NCBI GenBank assembly: GCA_028554755.1
Contig: JAPTOF010000015.1
Coordinates: forward strand, 11,915,501-11,979,500
Direction of reading: 5' to 3'
Source: Cordia subcordata
Lineage: Eukaryota > Streptophyta > Magnoliopsida > Boraginales > Cordiaceae
Length of the DNA: 64,000 nucleotides
Made by a program: the position numbers and the translations under genes. The notes beneath the pieces are model-generated. The model saw only the letters and a list, made by a program, of their open reading frames with translations. It was not told the DNA's origin and ran no database searches. Shown piece by piece: positions 1-11,085 of the stretch. Within the stretch, counting starts at the first letter, position 1. Every line of letters starts with the position of its first letter.

Positions 1-136
1 TTTTTGATAAGCTTCTTTGCCCTTGTAACTTCACGACAAACATTCCAAGAATGCAACGCACCTTGCATCGAATGAACCGTCTAAAGACAACCCATTTCCA
101 CCCAAAATGTCCGAAGCCACAATCAATACAGATTTA

Positions 137-361
137 GGGCTCATTTAAATTGGTTTTTTTTTAAAAGTACTTTTTTTAATAACTTTAGAAAAATAATTTT
201 TTTAAGAGGCTAAAAATTCTAACTTTTAAAAAAATTATATTTGAATTTTTTTTAAAGTTTTAACTTTTTTAAAAGTCAAATCAAATAATTATGGTAAAAA
301 TAATGTAACTTTTTTAACGGGAAAAAATATTTTTCTTTAAAAAAACCAATCCAAACAAGTC
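137..361. mobile_element. MITE 1, Tourist-like, TTA target duplication
   Basis: The ends form an imperfect terminal inverted repeat: the left end begins GGGCTCATTTAAATTGG and the right end reads CCAATCCAAACAAGTC, near the reverse complement. TTA flanks it at 134-136 and 362-364, the TWA duplication usual for PIF/Harbinger-derived MITEs. The interior is A/T-rich with no coding capacity. The right-hand TTA is also the left flank of the next MITE, so one element inserted at the target duplication of the other. Similar ends occur at 15375-25398 and near 4680. Confidence 0.7.
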
Positions 362-364
362 TTA

Positions 365-765
365 AGAGCTGATTGGATTGAGGGGAATGGGGGGAAAGGA
401 AAGGGAAGGGAGGGATTTTGGTATCACATCCTTTGTTTGTTTTGAAGGTATTGGGAGGGGGAGGGTTTTCGAAGGAAAAGCAAAATCCCTTCAAATCCTT
501 TATTTTCAATCCTTCCAAATTGGGGTAAAATAGAGGGAAAAGATTTTTGAAATCCTTTACTCTCAATCTTTTATATATAAAATTTATCCCTTTCTTCCAT
601 TTCTTTCTTAACCAAACACAAGATACTCATAAACTTTTATGTTCCTTTCCCCTACAAAAAAACTCTAATCCAAACATAAATTACTTATTTCCTCTCCTTT
701 CCTTTATAATCCTTTCCTTTCTTTTTTTTTTTATTAAATTTTCCTCCTCCAATCCAAACACACCC
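365..765. mobile_element. MITE 2, adjoining MITE 1, TTA target duplication
   Basis: The left end (AGAGCTGATTGGATTGAGG) and right end (CCTCCAATCCAAACACACCC) are imperfect inverted repeats. TTA lies at 362-364 and 766-768. Runs of G/A on the left arm pair with runs of T/C on the right arm, so the whole element can fold back into a long hairpin. Short reading frames inside are by-products of this purine and pyrimidine bias. With both MITEs and one TTA removed, the flanks 1-136 and 769 onward become contiguous. Confidence 0.7.
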
Positions 766-768
766 TTA

Positions 769-2888
769 GAGACCTCTCGATGATGCTTTGATCTCGGCCA
801 ACGCCACCGATTGTGTCAAGGTTCTCAAAGAATTCGAAAACAAAGCTTCCTTGGTCATCACACAACAAGCCACCCCTCCCTGCAAACACTCAAAAAGGAA
901 TTGACACTCCCATCAATGTTTAGTTTAAAATTTCCAAGGCTAGGTATCCGTGACTTGCTTCTTCAATTTCTATTTTAGTATTATGTTTCTTTTCTTATCT
1001 AAATGGGTAAACTAACTGTTAGAACTAGTTAAAAGACTAAAATTAAAATAATAACAATCAATCTCATGAATGTTTAGATCGAAAGAGAGATAATTTTTTA
1101 TTTGTAAAATTAATTAATATTTAACTATCTATTAATTTAAATGAGAGAAATTATATAATAAAGAAGACTAAAATGCATGTTACCCCCTTGTGGTTCGTAT
1201 AAATAGCTAATTATTCCTTGTGATTTAAAACATACCATATTATCTTTTTGTGCTTTCTAAAAAGGGGCACAATCTCTCTATTTCTGTTAATATGTTGACA
1301 ATGTCAAATAAACTTTTAAAAGAGCCAAATAACCTTTACTATCTTTTACTACTTTAGCTTCTTTTCTATTAGGATTAAAAATTAAACTTATTTAAAAATT
1401 AAATCTAAAATATTTAATTTTTTTATATTTTATATTTTTAAATTTATATTTTTTAGATTTTTTATATTTCTAGTTTATATTCTTCCAAATCTTTTATTTT
1501 GAAATTATATTATAAGTTTAAATGAAGGTATTTTGGTGAAATAGTATGGAAAATTCTAACAATTGATATCCAAACGTGCAAGAAAGGATTGCGTAAAACA
1601 CTCTTCATTAATTAAGATGTAAAAAGTTAAAATTGGGCATTATGTGATGCTTTTTGAAAAATACAAAAGGATTAATGTAATATGTTCTAGATCACAAGAG
1701 AATAACAATTAGTTACTTATATAAACTACATAGGGGGAGGGGAGTAATGTGCTTTTTTTCTTAATAAAAAATTATTTAACCACCTGTAGCATCACCTGGG
1801 TGTCGTTCGGGTTTGCATGTGGATCTAGGTCACGGGTAGTATCTTTCTCCCCACCAATAAGGTTTTACATGTTCTCTCCCTTATAAGTGTTTTTTTTTTT
1901 TTGGGTCAGAAAGAACTCTTCAATCAAGAACTGAAAAGAGTAATTAACCAACACCACTTTAAGATCATAATCAAAATATACATAGTGCTTGCCTTTATAA
2001 TTAAGTTCAGTAGGAATATTAATAGTTAATTACTGGTAGAGAGTTATGTCTAACTTGTTTGGCAATCCAATCTCATCGATCTTGTGAGGCTAAACAAGCA
2101 AGCATATGATTGGCGAAACCAACGAAAATAAACCCACACTTTAATTATTATGGTTTTGGTTTAAAGGCATAATTAGGATTCACAAGATGTGTGGGACACA
2201 CCCCAGTGATTGAAGCCATCAAAGTCCCTCGCTATCATTCCATGTTGGCCATTACAGGTTTACTAAGTTCTAGTTTTTCCAAGTGAATAATTGCTGTGGA
2301 TATTATAAGCTTTGACGTTAAAAGCATTCGTCCAAAAGCATACAATTTTGCAACCAAAAAAGTATCTTGTCTTTTCTCCGTTGAGTCAACTTTCTGCTGT
2401 TGAGATACCTAACTTAACAATTGGCAAGAGAGTATTCAAACAATGGTATTGATTGTTTAGCCAGGATTTTTTTTTTGGCTTATATTTATTTATATTTAGA
2501 ACTGAAGTACTTCTTTTTAAGTAACAAAATTAAAGCAATAATAGTTTGCGAATTACAGGAGAGAACAAGTAATGTCCATATATTGTGAGGTTTTATTATC
2601 ATGAGATTAAAAGTATAACTTTGACAAAACAATAATGGTTTTTTTTTTTCCTTTGATAAAAGAGAAGGAAATTGTGAGATATGGCTCGTATTCTGAGTGC
2701 ACGCCTTAAGGATATGAGCCTTCAATTTTGAAATATGATTTACTTGTTGTCCTACCATATCTCTAGTTTTGTCATATTTGTAGTATATGAAAGAATAAGC
2801 CACGTCCATATATTGTAAGGTTTTATTATGACAAGATTAAATCTATAATTTTGACAAAATAATAATGATTCTTTTTACAAATGAGAAG
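769..2888. other. Gene-free AT-rich stretch after a short unrecognised host fragment
   Basis: Positions 769-905 and 1-136 are less AT-rich than their surroundings and may be one old host sequence split by the two MITEs. The frame from 785 to 904 reads about 40 codons (starting DALISANATDCVKVLKEF) before a stop, but I cannot match it to a family. From about 905 to 2888 there is only AT-rich DNA with homopolymer runs and no supportable gene. Confidence 0.5.
2574..2873. repeat. Two-copy direct repeat, about 65 bp, spaced about 230 bp
   Basis: The segment near 2574-2640, containing CATATATTGTGAGGTTTTAT, returns near 2804-2873 as CATATATTGTAAGGTTTTAT with the same downstream order (AAGATTAAA, then TTTGACAAAA, then AATAATG). 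The second copy ends just before the TRIM-like element. The function is unknown. Confidence 0.6.
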
Positions 2889-2893
2889 GAAAC

Positions 2894-3220
2894 TAAATAG
2901 TTTTATAAAAAATAAAATGAAATTAAAGAAAAAGAACAAAAAGTAAAAGAGAGTAGAATATAATTTAATTAGGACTACATTTTCTATACACTTGAATTTT
3001 TCTTGAGTACATGCATGAGCACCTTATATAGGAGTTTGGCTACATAATTAATGCAAATCTAAAAATCTTACAAAATCACTTAAAATCTAAATTATGTCAA
3101 ATGTAGAATGAGAAAATATTTTCAATAATCAAAATATGCAAATCTTTAATCTCCAACATATTTTCAAGGATATTCAAATATCTTCAACATATTTTCAAAG
3201 ATATCAAAATATCTTCAACA
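2894..3220 (-). repeat. 3' LTR of the TRIM-like element
   Basis: Aligns over its length with 3911-4230. It ends (plus strand) in ATATCTTCAACA, giving the usual TGTTGAAG start on the minus strand. The polypurine tract lies next to it at 3221-3234. Confidence 0.7.
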
Positions 3221-3295
3221 TTTCCCCCTCAAACTCAAAGTGGTATTAAAGATACGATATTGAGTTTGAAAGGTCTTCAAAAGAAAACTTAATCT

Positions 3296-3860
3296 TGATA
3301 GAAGTGGCGGATCATCACAACTCATCTGACTCAAAACTCACCACGGTCACCGCAGCTCGCCTAACCTGGAACAGGATGGATCGTCACGACTCATCTGACT
3401 CAAAAATCACTATGGTCACCATAGCTCATTTGACCTGGAACAGGGATGGAATCATCACGGCTTGTCTGATCCGGAACTCGTCACGGTCACCATGGCTCGT
3501 CTGACCCAAAATGGGGATGGAATCACCATGACTCGTCTAACCTAGAACTCACCACAGATCACCATGGCTCGTCTAACCCTGCTTATAGCTTGATGGGATA
3601 GAATCACCATGGCTCATCTAACCCGAAACTCACCATGGGTCACTATGGCTCGTCTGACCCTGTTTACGGCTTGGAGGGATGGAATCACCACGACTCGTAT
3701 GACTCGAAACTCATCACAAGTCACCATGGCTCGTCTGACTCTGCTTAACTTAGATGAACATGAGACGCATAGGCTAACACGACTGCTTGGATGGAAATGA
3801 GACCTGTAGGCTAACATGATCGCTTAGATGGACGTGAGACCCGTAAGCTAACACGACCAC
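3296..3860. repeat. Degenerate minisatellite inside the TRIM-like element, period about 75-80 bp
   Basis: The phrases ATGGAATCACCA, CATGGCTCGTCTGACC and GAACTCACCA alternate several times from about 3296 to 3800. A shorter unit, GAGACCCGTAAGCTAACACG, repeats near 3770-3860. The stretch is richer in G+C than the flanking LTRs. Several short reading frames on both strands are consequences of the repetition and are not called as genes. Confidence 0.65.
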
Positions 3861-3897
3861 TTGGATTTTTTTTAGGGAAACAGGCCATCAAGCGGGT

Positions 3898-3910
3898 GGC
3901 TTTGATACCA
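3898..3910 (-). promoter_or_regulatory. tRNA-iMet primer binding site of the TRIM-like element
   Basis: The plus strand reads GGCTTTGATACCA, the complement of TGGTATCAAAGCC. It touches the right LTR, as a minus-strand primer site should. Confidence 0.7.
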
Positions 3911-4230
3911 TGAAATGTTTTACAAAAAAATAGAATGAAATAATAGAAAAAGAACAGAAAGTAAAAGAGAGCATAATATAATTTAGGATTAATTTTCGTA
4001 TGTTTAAATTTTTCTTCAGTACATGCATGAGCTCCTTGTATAGGAGTTTGGCTACATGATTAATGCAAATCTAAATCTTACAAAATTACCTAAGATCTAA
4101 ATTATATTAAATATAGAATCAGATAATATTTTTAATAATTAAGATATGCAAATCTTCAATCTTCAACATATCTTCAAGGATATTAAAATATCTTCACTAT
4201 ATTTCGAAAGATATCAAAATATCTTCAACA
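3911..4230 (-). repeat. 5' LTR of the TRIM-like element
   Basis: Begins TGAAATGTTTTAC immediately after the primer site and ends ATCTTCAACA. It matches 2894-3220 throughout, including the phrases GAGTTTGGCTACAT and GCAAATCT. Confidence 0.7.
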
Positions 4231-4589
4231 CCAACTAATCTTATAGGTAGTATTTCAAGCGATATTTCTTGAAAAAAGAGAAGGAAAAAAATTATCCATC
4301 ATAGTACTGTATTGTTAATGATTTAACCAGAGAAACTGCAACCCTTTGTGGAAAAACTCTGCTTTGTTTGTCATTTCTTATCCTCCTCATGATGAGTATA
4401 TCGTTAGTTTTTTATTGTCCCCTTGGACTTTTCCAAGTTACACTCTTCAATTTTTAATTATTCTGGTTTTGCTCATTGAAGCTTTTGAGCAAGTATCATG
4501 TGATGGTAGATGAGAGGAGTGGCAATTATTTTGCCAATACCACACGCAAATAATCTATTTTTTTATGATAATGACGAAAGAATTTAATT

Positions 4590-4680
4590 ACTATTTTAGG
4601 GGTTCAGAAATAATTTAAATGGTTAAAAATTATCCTCTTAAAAGTAGTTTTTGGAAAAGTCCAATTCAAACGAGCTCTTA
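4590..4680. mobile_element. Right-end fragment of a MITE 1-like element
   Basis: GTCCAATTCAAACGAGCTCTTA matches the right terminus plus TTA of MITE 1 type elements when read as GTCCAATTCAAACGAGCTC followed by TTA. No matching left terminus is visible upstream, so this is a truncated copy. Confidence 0.4.
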
Positions 4681-5163
4681 GGGATGTACATGATTTGATT
4701 TGATTTTGGTCAAATTTAAAATCAAACCAAAACCAGTTGGTTTACATTTGAAAAAAAGTAACAAATTAGTTTTTTTTTATCAAGTATATAACCAAACCTA
4801 ACCAATATATTAAAAAACTTGATTTTCTATCCATAGTACAAATTTAATGTCATAGGATTTGACCATTAAAACAAAATACAAGTGTAGCTATAGCTTGATG
4901 TTAAAGTTTGGAAATATAGTCTTGAGGTTAAAGATTCAAATCCTAAAATATATAAAATTTGGGATAAGTATATACATAAAATTAGGTATACAAATAGTTT
5001 AGTTTGGTTTGATTTGGCTATCTATTTTAAACCAAACCAATTGCTTTTAATTTAAAATTAACCAATTAATTTTTAATCATGTAAAATAACCAAGCTAACT
5101 CTAACTTTTCATTTAGTTTAGATAAGTTTGGTCGGTTTAATCAATTTGTATTCACTCCTGCGA
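4681..5163. mobile_element. MITE-like element with GGGATGTACATGATTTG ends
   Basis: The left end (GGGATGTACATGATTTGATT) and the reverse complement of the right end (AGGAGTGAATACAAATTGAT) are imperfect inverted repeats. Internal segments rich in AAACCAAAACC and GGTTTGATTTGG can pair as well. This layout resembles a widespread class of plant non-autonomous DNA elements. Target duplication is not evident. About 150 bp in the middle do not fit the hairpin and may be a later insertion. Confidence 0.4.
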
Positions 5164-7699
5164 GCCCCAAGTAACTCTAATTTGCTGAGCCAAGCGTTTC
5201 ATACAAACATCTAGAAGTAACCTGATAAATTAACGTAGCATTGAACTTAATTGATTAAAGCGGTTGTTTTGAAACTAGGAGCGGATTTACATTAGTCATT
5301 ATGAGAGTTGAAGCTCTCACCGACTTGATACAAATGTTTTTTCAATAATTATTTGGGTGCCACAACTCCACCAGTTTTTGTCTCCGAAATCACGTAACAT
5401 TTTTTTTTTTTGATTAAATACTCTGTATATAATCCTATACAAAATTGGCAACCGTTCCAAAAGAGAAAAACAAAAATCTTTTTTGAAATTGATTATAATA
5501 TTAGAAGTTAACCATGACAAAATAATTATACTTTGACTGAAAATTACAATATAAAAATTGAAAATTATCTAATGCTAAGAAACACAGGCTCCGATCCTAT
5601 ATATTAAATTGTACGAAATAAAATCCATGTGCAAAATATTCAGGCCATCATATTGGTTCTTACAATAAAACTCCTTCCTGCAAATTACAAATGGAGAATA
5701 AAAAATTTTAACTGTCTCTATATAAGTCTAAAATTCCGTTGACTTTGGGGTCAAATTGAATTTTAAGATGAAAAATCAAACAACTCTTTTCTCAAAACAA
5801 ACTTTTACATTGCAAAATTAGTTTGACTCTCTTAAACGGAATAAAAACCTATCTAATTAGTTTGGTTTTTGAATATTCATGGCATATATTTTGTCCATAA
5901 TTATATCTTGAAAAGGGCTAAACCCTTGGGCTTCCATCCATTTGTGGGTTTTAGACACGTAACCTTTTTTTTTTTTTTGTCAAAGAGGATTTTAGACACA
6001 TGACACAGAGGCCATTTCAAATAACTTTTTTAGTTTTTGTTTTGTAATAGCGAGTGAAAAAGGTAATTTTTCTCTTCAGAGACTTTTTTATTTCAGTTTC
6101 ATTTCAAAAATATTTTTATTTGTTTTAGAGATTATATGATTTTTAATTATTAATACTGTTGTTTAGTTTATTTGTGTTTTTACTTTATTTTTAATCTAAA
6201 ACCTTTTAGGGGAATGGTTCAAGCAAAACCTGCTTTTTGCCTTCCTACAACTTGCAGCTGTTTAAAGTCCAAACGCTTTACCAAAATGGACTCCCAAGCC
6301 CAGAGTCCGTAATCAAAAGGCGAGCCCATCTCACCCCTCCCTTTGATGTACTTTTACAACTGCAAATTACTTTCCATTTTTCTGCTTTGTTCTTTTTATA
6401 TTTTATTTTTCCCTAGCGATTAATCTTAGCTATTTTTATTTTTTAATCGGTAAGGATAGTGTATCATTAATAAATTAATAAAAAATTCAAAAAATGTAAT
6501 TAGATGTTTTAATAAAAATAATTGATCTTTACTCATATGGTTACTTAAACTATATAAAATATAAAACTAAAATTATATAATATCCATGGCATCACGTTGT
6601 GCTACATAGCACCTCTACCATGACAATAACAAGAGTAAATTTCACAAAACTCTTGTAATATATAAAAGTATCATGCAACTCACTTATATTTATTTCGTAT
6701 CAATTTTATATATTTTTGAGAAACATCATGTCACCCCTCTATGTATTTCTTTGTCAAATTTGATGTTCACGCACGTGATATTCAGATGACTTTTTCTTTT
6801 GCTCTTTTGACCACCATCTGCACAAAAATGATCCCCTACGATAATAAGCGTCATTCCCATGCATGCATACATAGTTTCGTAACAAGTGTTGTTTTTGAGC
6901 CTTTTGAGAATTCAATAGATGACAAATTCTTCACACGTAAATATACTGCTTTTATTCTCTGGCGGCTGAAATTTTAATTCCCAAGACAAATAAAAACTTA
7001 TAATTCCCAATATTCTCGGTAAGTCTTTTTACTTGAACTTGGGTGTTCATCTTGTAGGTCACCGAAAAAACAAGAGAGCTAGTCAAACCATGGGGGACAC
7101 TGGTGTGGTGCTAACAAAGGGATTCCAATGCTCAAGTCAACAATGGTATCGAACTAATTAAGCACAGAAGTATTTGTACGATAGCTTGTTGCTTATGAAA
7201 AATTGCATACCTTGGCTTAAGGAATAGGTGGATATTTATAGATTTTGAGTGGGTAGAGTTTGGATAGAACCTGCTATTGCAATAACCATCAGCACAGTGG
7301 AGTCCCCATCAGATTGGTGAAATTGAGTCATAGTAAAAGATGAGTTCTTGTCCAACTTATGGCATATCCTAAAATTCTCAATCCTAACCATAACGTAATT
7401 GAAGCCGTGTGAGGGAAGACCTCGAAACCTAACTAAGTCAGTGCCTTTTTTAGGTCTGATGAAACTTAGGACTTGAAATATGCAGGTTGGTTCGAGTTTA
7501 ACCCATATTAGTTCCTTTAGCTTCATTCCTAGTGGTGGACTGAGTCGAATGAGACTAACTTCACTACGAGCCGAAGTAGCCTTTCTTTATCTACCAAGGT
7601 TAACCTTACTTACAACTAGAAAGGTACACAAGAGTTTGTCACGCTCAATGTTCATTGACAAGATGTGATGAAAAGACTTCCTGAGAAATTGGTGTCAAA
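5164..7699. other. Gene-free stretch
   Basis: AT-rich sequence with poly-T runs near 5401 and 5967. Only short isolated reading frames occur, such as 6741-6977 and 7236-7526, without recognisable motifs. I see no TE termini or RNA genes here. Confidence 0.5.
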
Positions 7700-7811
7700 C
7701 TTGGGAGTTTTTTTTTTTTTTTAATCCAAAAATTAAAATGTTATGCAAAACTAACCCCATTCATAAAGCGTTTTGAAAAATAACCCAATCTGGTTCCAAA
7801 AAAGCGTAGCA

Positions 7812-8089
7812 CGCAATCCTAGAACACAAAACGCATTCCGGGATGCCGACCGCGCTCCAGGAGTGCGCCCGTGTTCCTGGATTGCGTTTCGCACTTCAGG
7901 AACCCGTTTTCTGGGTTTCCCTACAACCCTGCCAGATTTGATTTGATTTGATTGTGAGGACGAGAAAATATTCTTAGCAGCGCATTCTAGGAGTGCGTTT
8001 GCAGTATTCAAAATATATCCGCTGTCACAAATCACGCTTTAGTCACTTCACGTCACGGGAAAATTAAAAAATCGCACTCCTAGAATGCG
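7812..8089. promoter_or_regulatory. Array of imperfect 16-bp palindromes at the MULE 5' end
   Basis: At least seven copies of a motif like GCGCTCCAGGAGTGCG occur, at about 7812, 7832, 7852-7867, 7871-7886, 7891-7906, 7982-7997 and 8074-8089. The first five start about 19-21 bp apart. Each is close to its own reverse complement around CCWGG or CCTAGG-like centres. The array lies between the presumed left terminus and the TATA box. Subterminal repeats are common transposase-binding sites in DNA elements, but binding here is inference. Confidence 0.6.
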
Positions 8090-8097
8090 TTTTTGCC

Positions 8098-8105
8098 TAT
8101 ATAAA
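8098..8105 (+). promoter_or_regulatory. TATA box of the MULE transposase gene
   Basis: TATATAAA is followed by a C-rich leader and lies 126 bp upstream of the ATG at 8231. It directly follows the last 5' palindrome. Position and sequence suit a plant TATA promoter. Confidence 0.55.
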
Positions 8106-8230
8106 CCCCAACCCCTTCCTCTACCGGATCATTCAATCCGTTACCCATCAAAATAACTTTCCACCAAATAAACTTTCTACCAAATTCATTCAATTTGTTA
8201 GTATAAGTTTCTACCAAAGCACTTAAAAGA

Positions 8231-10968
8231 ATGAATTCAACCGAGGTTACTGTTCTTTTATACTACAGCGGTCACACAATAATGACCGATTACGGTCTTG
8301 ATTATAGAAATCCAAATATACTATGCAAAATCAAAATTCATCCAGATACAACTTACGATGAATTTGTTTTTCGTGTAATTAGAAAACTAGGGTTGCGTCT
8401 GAGCATCGATAGGGTTAACTTATGTTATCATGACCCTAGATGGGATGCTACATTGCAGCAAATTTATTATTATCCAAGCGTAATAATTGATGATGAAGAT
8501 ATGTGGGAGATGTATGGCACAGCTCGCTATGAATGGAACCGTTGTGTGGCGCACGTAATAGTAGACGTTTAGTCCGTTCAGTCTGACGATGTATATGTGC
8601 CGCAAATAATGCCCGACATCCCGTACCAGTCTAACGTACGGACCTAAATGCAACACCATTGTCTGAAGAAGATGAACATATCAATATTGCAACAATAGTG
8701 GCGGAGTTTGCTACTTTTTCCATTTCCCCGTAACCACATTCCACTTTTGAAGTCGGAGGACCCTCTCATCATGGCGGTGGCGCGGAGGAGAAATGTGACG
8801 TCGTAGCATATATTGTTTTGTCAGAGGCAGACGAAGAAAACGAGGATGATGAATTGAACGATCAAGAAGAAGATGCAGTGTCAGAAGCAAGTTTGAACTA
8901 CCAAATTGAGAACGAGGTAGAAGGACCGGATGTCGATGCAGAGGCGGAGGTAGATGAGGAGGAAGCAGTGGAATTCCATACTGCTAAGACTGAATTCTAC
9001 GTGACAAGCAGGTACGAGGTCACCAAACATCCAGTATGGGACCTAGATAGGATGGAACTGGCCAAAGGAATGGTGTTCCCATCCACTGTTTAACAGAACG
9101 CGATAAGAATACAAAAGGAATATAGGGTCGTTAGGTTGAGTAAGACTCTGTGGAAGGTACGATGTAGGGAAGCACACAGTGGAATTGTAGAATGCCCATG
9201 GCATGTACGTGTAATAAGGAAAGTAACGCACAAACAGTGGGAGATCATGTAGTAGGACGCTAGACATATATGTGTGGCACAAATAAATGCGTCGGGGCAC
9301 AGAAATTTGACCTCGGGATTGGTTGGATATTTGGTGAGACATTTCATAGCTAAGAAGGCTGATTACGAGGTCGGGCTTATCCAAGCTTACATGAAGGAGA
9401 AGCTTAACGCGGATGTTAGTTACAGAAAAGCATGGAACGACCGGAATAAAGCAATTGAACTAGTGTATGGCAATTGGGACATGTCGTATCAAATGCTCCC
9501 ACAGTTTCTTGGTGCCATGATGGCCAAGAATCTAGGTATTGTTGTGAGATATAGGTTCGCTGAAGGTTCAACGTAGGCTAAAAAAATTTTCGACATGGTT
9601 TACTGGGCGTTCGGTCCATGCATTGCAGCGTGGAGGCATTGTAAGCCCGTTGTTTCGCTAGACGACACACACTTGTGGGGAAAGTACAAGGGTCATCTCC
9701 TAGTTGCATTAGCCACAGACACTAACTACCAAGTGTTGCCGTTAGTTTTTGTCGTTGTGGATGCAGAGACAACTCGTACTTGGTCATAGTTCTTACATCA
9801 GTTGCGTGAGAACTTTTTCACCGGGATGCCCCAAGTGTGTATCATTTCAAATAGGCATGCAGGCATTGTATCTGCAATTGAACGGGTTACACGTGACGGT
9901 CAACTTGAAATAAAACATCATGTTTACTTGAGACATCTGAAAAGCAATGTGATAAAAAGATCGCGGAATCAATTCATTAAAGACATGTGTTGGATTGCTG
10001 GCCGAGAATGTCAAGCACGCAAACATACGCATGCAATGAACATGATCCTTGCTATGGACCCTAGTCAGAACGGTGTTGGCAGACGAGTACACAAGTTCTT
10101 ATTCGATATCCCTGCCGATAAATGGACCATGAGCGCTGATGGGGGATTCAAATGGGGTATGATGACCACAAATAATGTCGAATGCTTCAATGGTGTCCTC
10201 GTCGGTGCAAGGGGTTTACCCATCACGGCCCTTGTTACTAATACTTTTATGAAGATAAAAGGTTACTTTCATGATCGGTCGGTCCATGCCATGCAGTTGG
10301 AAAGTGAAGGCTATCGGCTCCCTCCTAGTGTGAGGGAGCTCTTAGAGAAGTGGGAGACCTCGTCACATCTTCATCACGGACTTAGTTTCAGAAAGGATGG
10401 CAGATACCAGGTCGGTCGGTTGCCAGTGCGATGGAATGAGAATCCGCCAAACCAGGTTGTCAACTGGGAAGAAAGTACGTGTACTTGTGGCAAGTGGGTT
10501 GAATATCACTTACCATGCTCGCATGTGCAAGCTGTTGCTTGGTTTAGGGAGTTTAATGTGGAGAACATGATACCTCAACAGCTGACAGTGAAATTGTACA
10601 AAGATATCTATTGGCGGACATTCGAGTCTCTTGGACATCAATTTTATTGGCCTCCAGCAGCTGCATGGACGTTGCATCCGAACCCAAGTCGTGTTGATAG
10701 AGAAAAGGACGAGCCGGAGGCCGGCGCATCCCAAACGAGATGGATCACTCAGACCGCTGTGGACGACGAAGGTGTACAGCATGTGGTCAACCAGATCACA
10801 CTGCTCCAATTTGCCCCAACAACCAAAATGCGTAATACGTTATGTTTAGCAGTTCCCACAAGTTCCATATGTACTCATTTTATGTCTATTTGTTTTCACG
10901 TTGTAATGTTATTGTGTAATCGTTTTATGGATATTTGTTGTGACGTTGTAATGTTAATGTGTAATTAA
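8231..10968 (+). pseudogene. mudrA-like MULE transposase, broken
   Basis: An N-terminal piece (8231-8572, 113 codons) resembles the PB1-like domain of plant MULE proteins. After a break with a frame change, one frame runs from 8818 to 10968 and contains, in order, an acidic linker, a Mutator DNA-binding region (about 9050-9270), a MULE transposase core (about 9590-9900, motifs SLDDTHL and LVALATD) and a SWIM zinc finger (about 10470-10530: CTCGKWVEYHLPCSHVQ, with the C-x-C-x(n)-C-x-H ligands). In-frame stops lie at 9091 (TAA), 9250, 9253, 9574 and 9787 (all TAG). At the position of the usual ISDRH motif this copy reads IISNRH, so the second catalytic Asp is Asn. The Glu region is recognisable as NNVECFNGVL. 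Such enzymes cut and rejoin DNA at MULE ends. This copy cannot be active. Confidence 0.85.
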
Positions 10969-11085
10969 CATTATCAGGTAAATGATAACGTGTCTAAAAT
11001 AAAAAAAAACCAAATGAAATTCCAATCAACAAAAAAAAGTGTCACCAAATACATATGAAAAAAAAGTGCTAAAAAACTGAATACA

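Larger units (their letters stand above)
2894..4230 (-). mobile_element. TRIM-like non-autonomous LTR retrotransposon
   Basis: A short LTR element on the minus strand. Two similar direct repeats (2894-3220 and 3911-4230, 327 and 320 bp) flank a 690-bp interior. Inside the right repeat lies a minus-strand primer binding site TGGTATCAAAGCC (3898-3910), one base from the canonical tRNA-iMet site TGGTATCAGAGCC. Inside the left repeat is a minus-strand polypurine tract GTTTGAGGGGGAAA (3221-3234). No gag or pol is present; the interior is a degenerate minisatellite. The candidate target repeats are imperfect (GAAAC at 2889, CCAAC at 4231), so the ends are uncertain by a few bases. The total length of 1.34 kb fits TRIM or SMART elements, which need another element's proteins to move. 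Confidence 0.75.

Noticed and set aside
6741..6977. 78-codon plus-strand frame in the 5.2-7.7 kb gap
   Set aside because: Isolated, with no recognisable motif, no upstream promoter signal and no neighbouring exons.
7812..7906. CRISPR-like array
   Set aside because: The repeats are palindromic, diverged and spaced only about 20 bp start to start, in plant nuclear DNA within a DNA transposon.
7751..8035. 94-codon minus-strand reading frame
   Set aside because: It lies in the palindrome array and leader region of the MULE; its composition follows the repeats and no motif is present.
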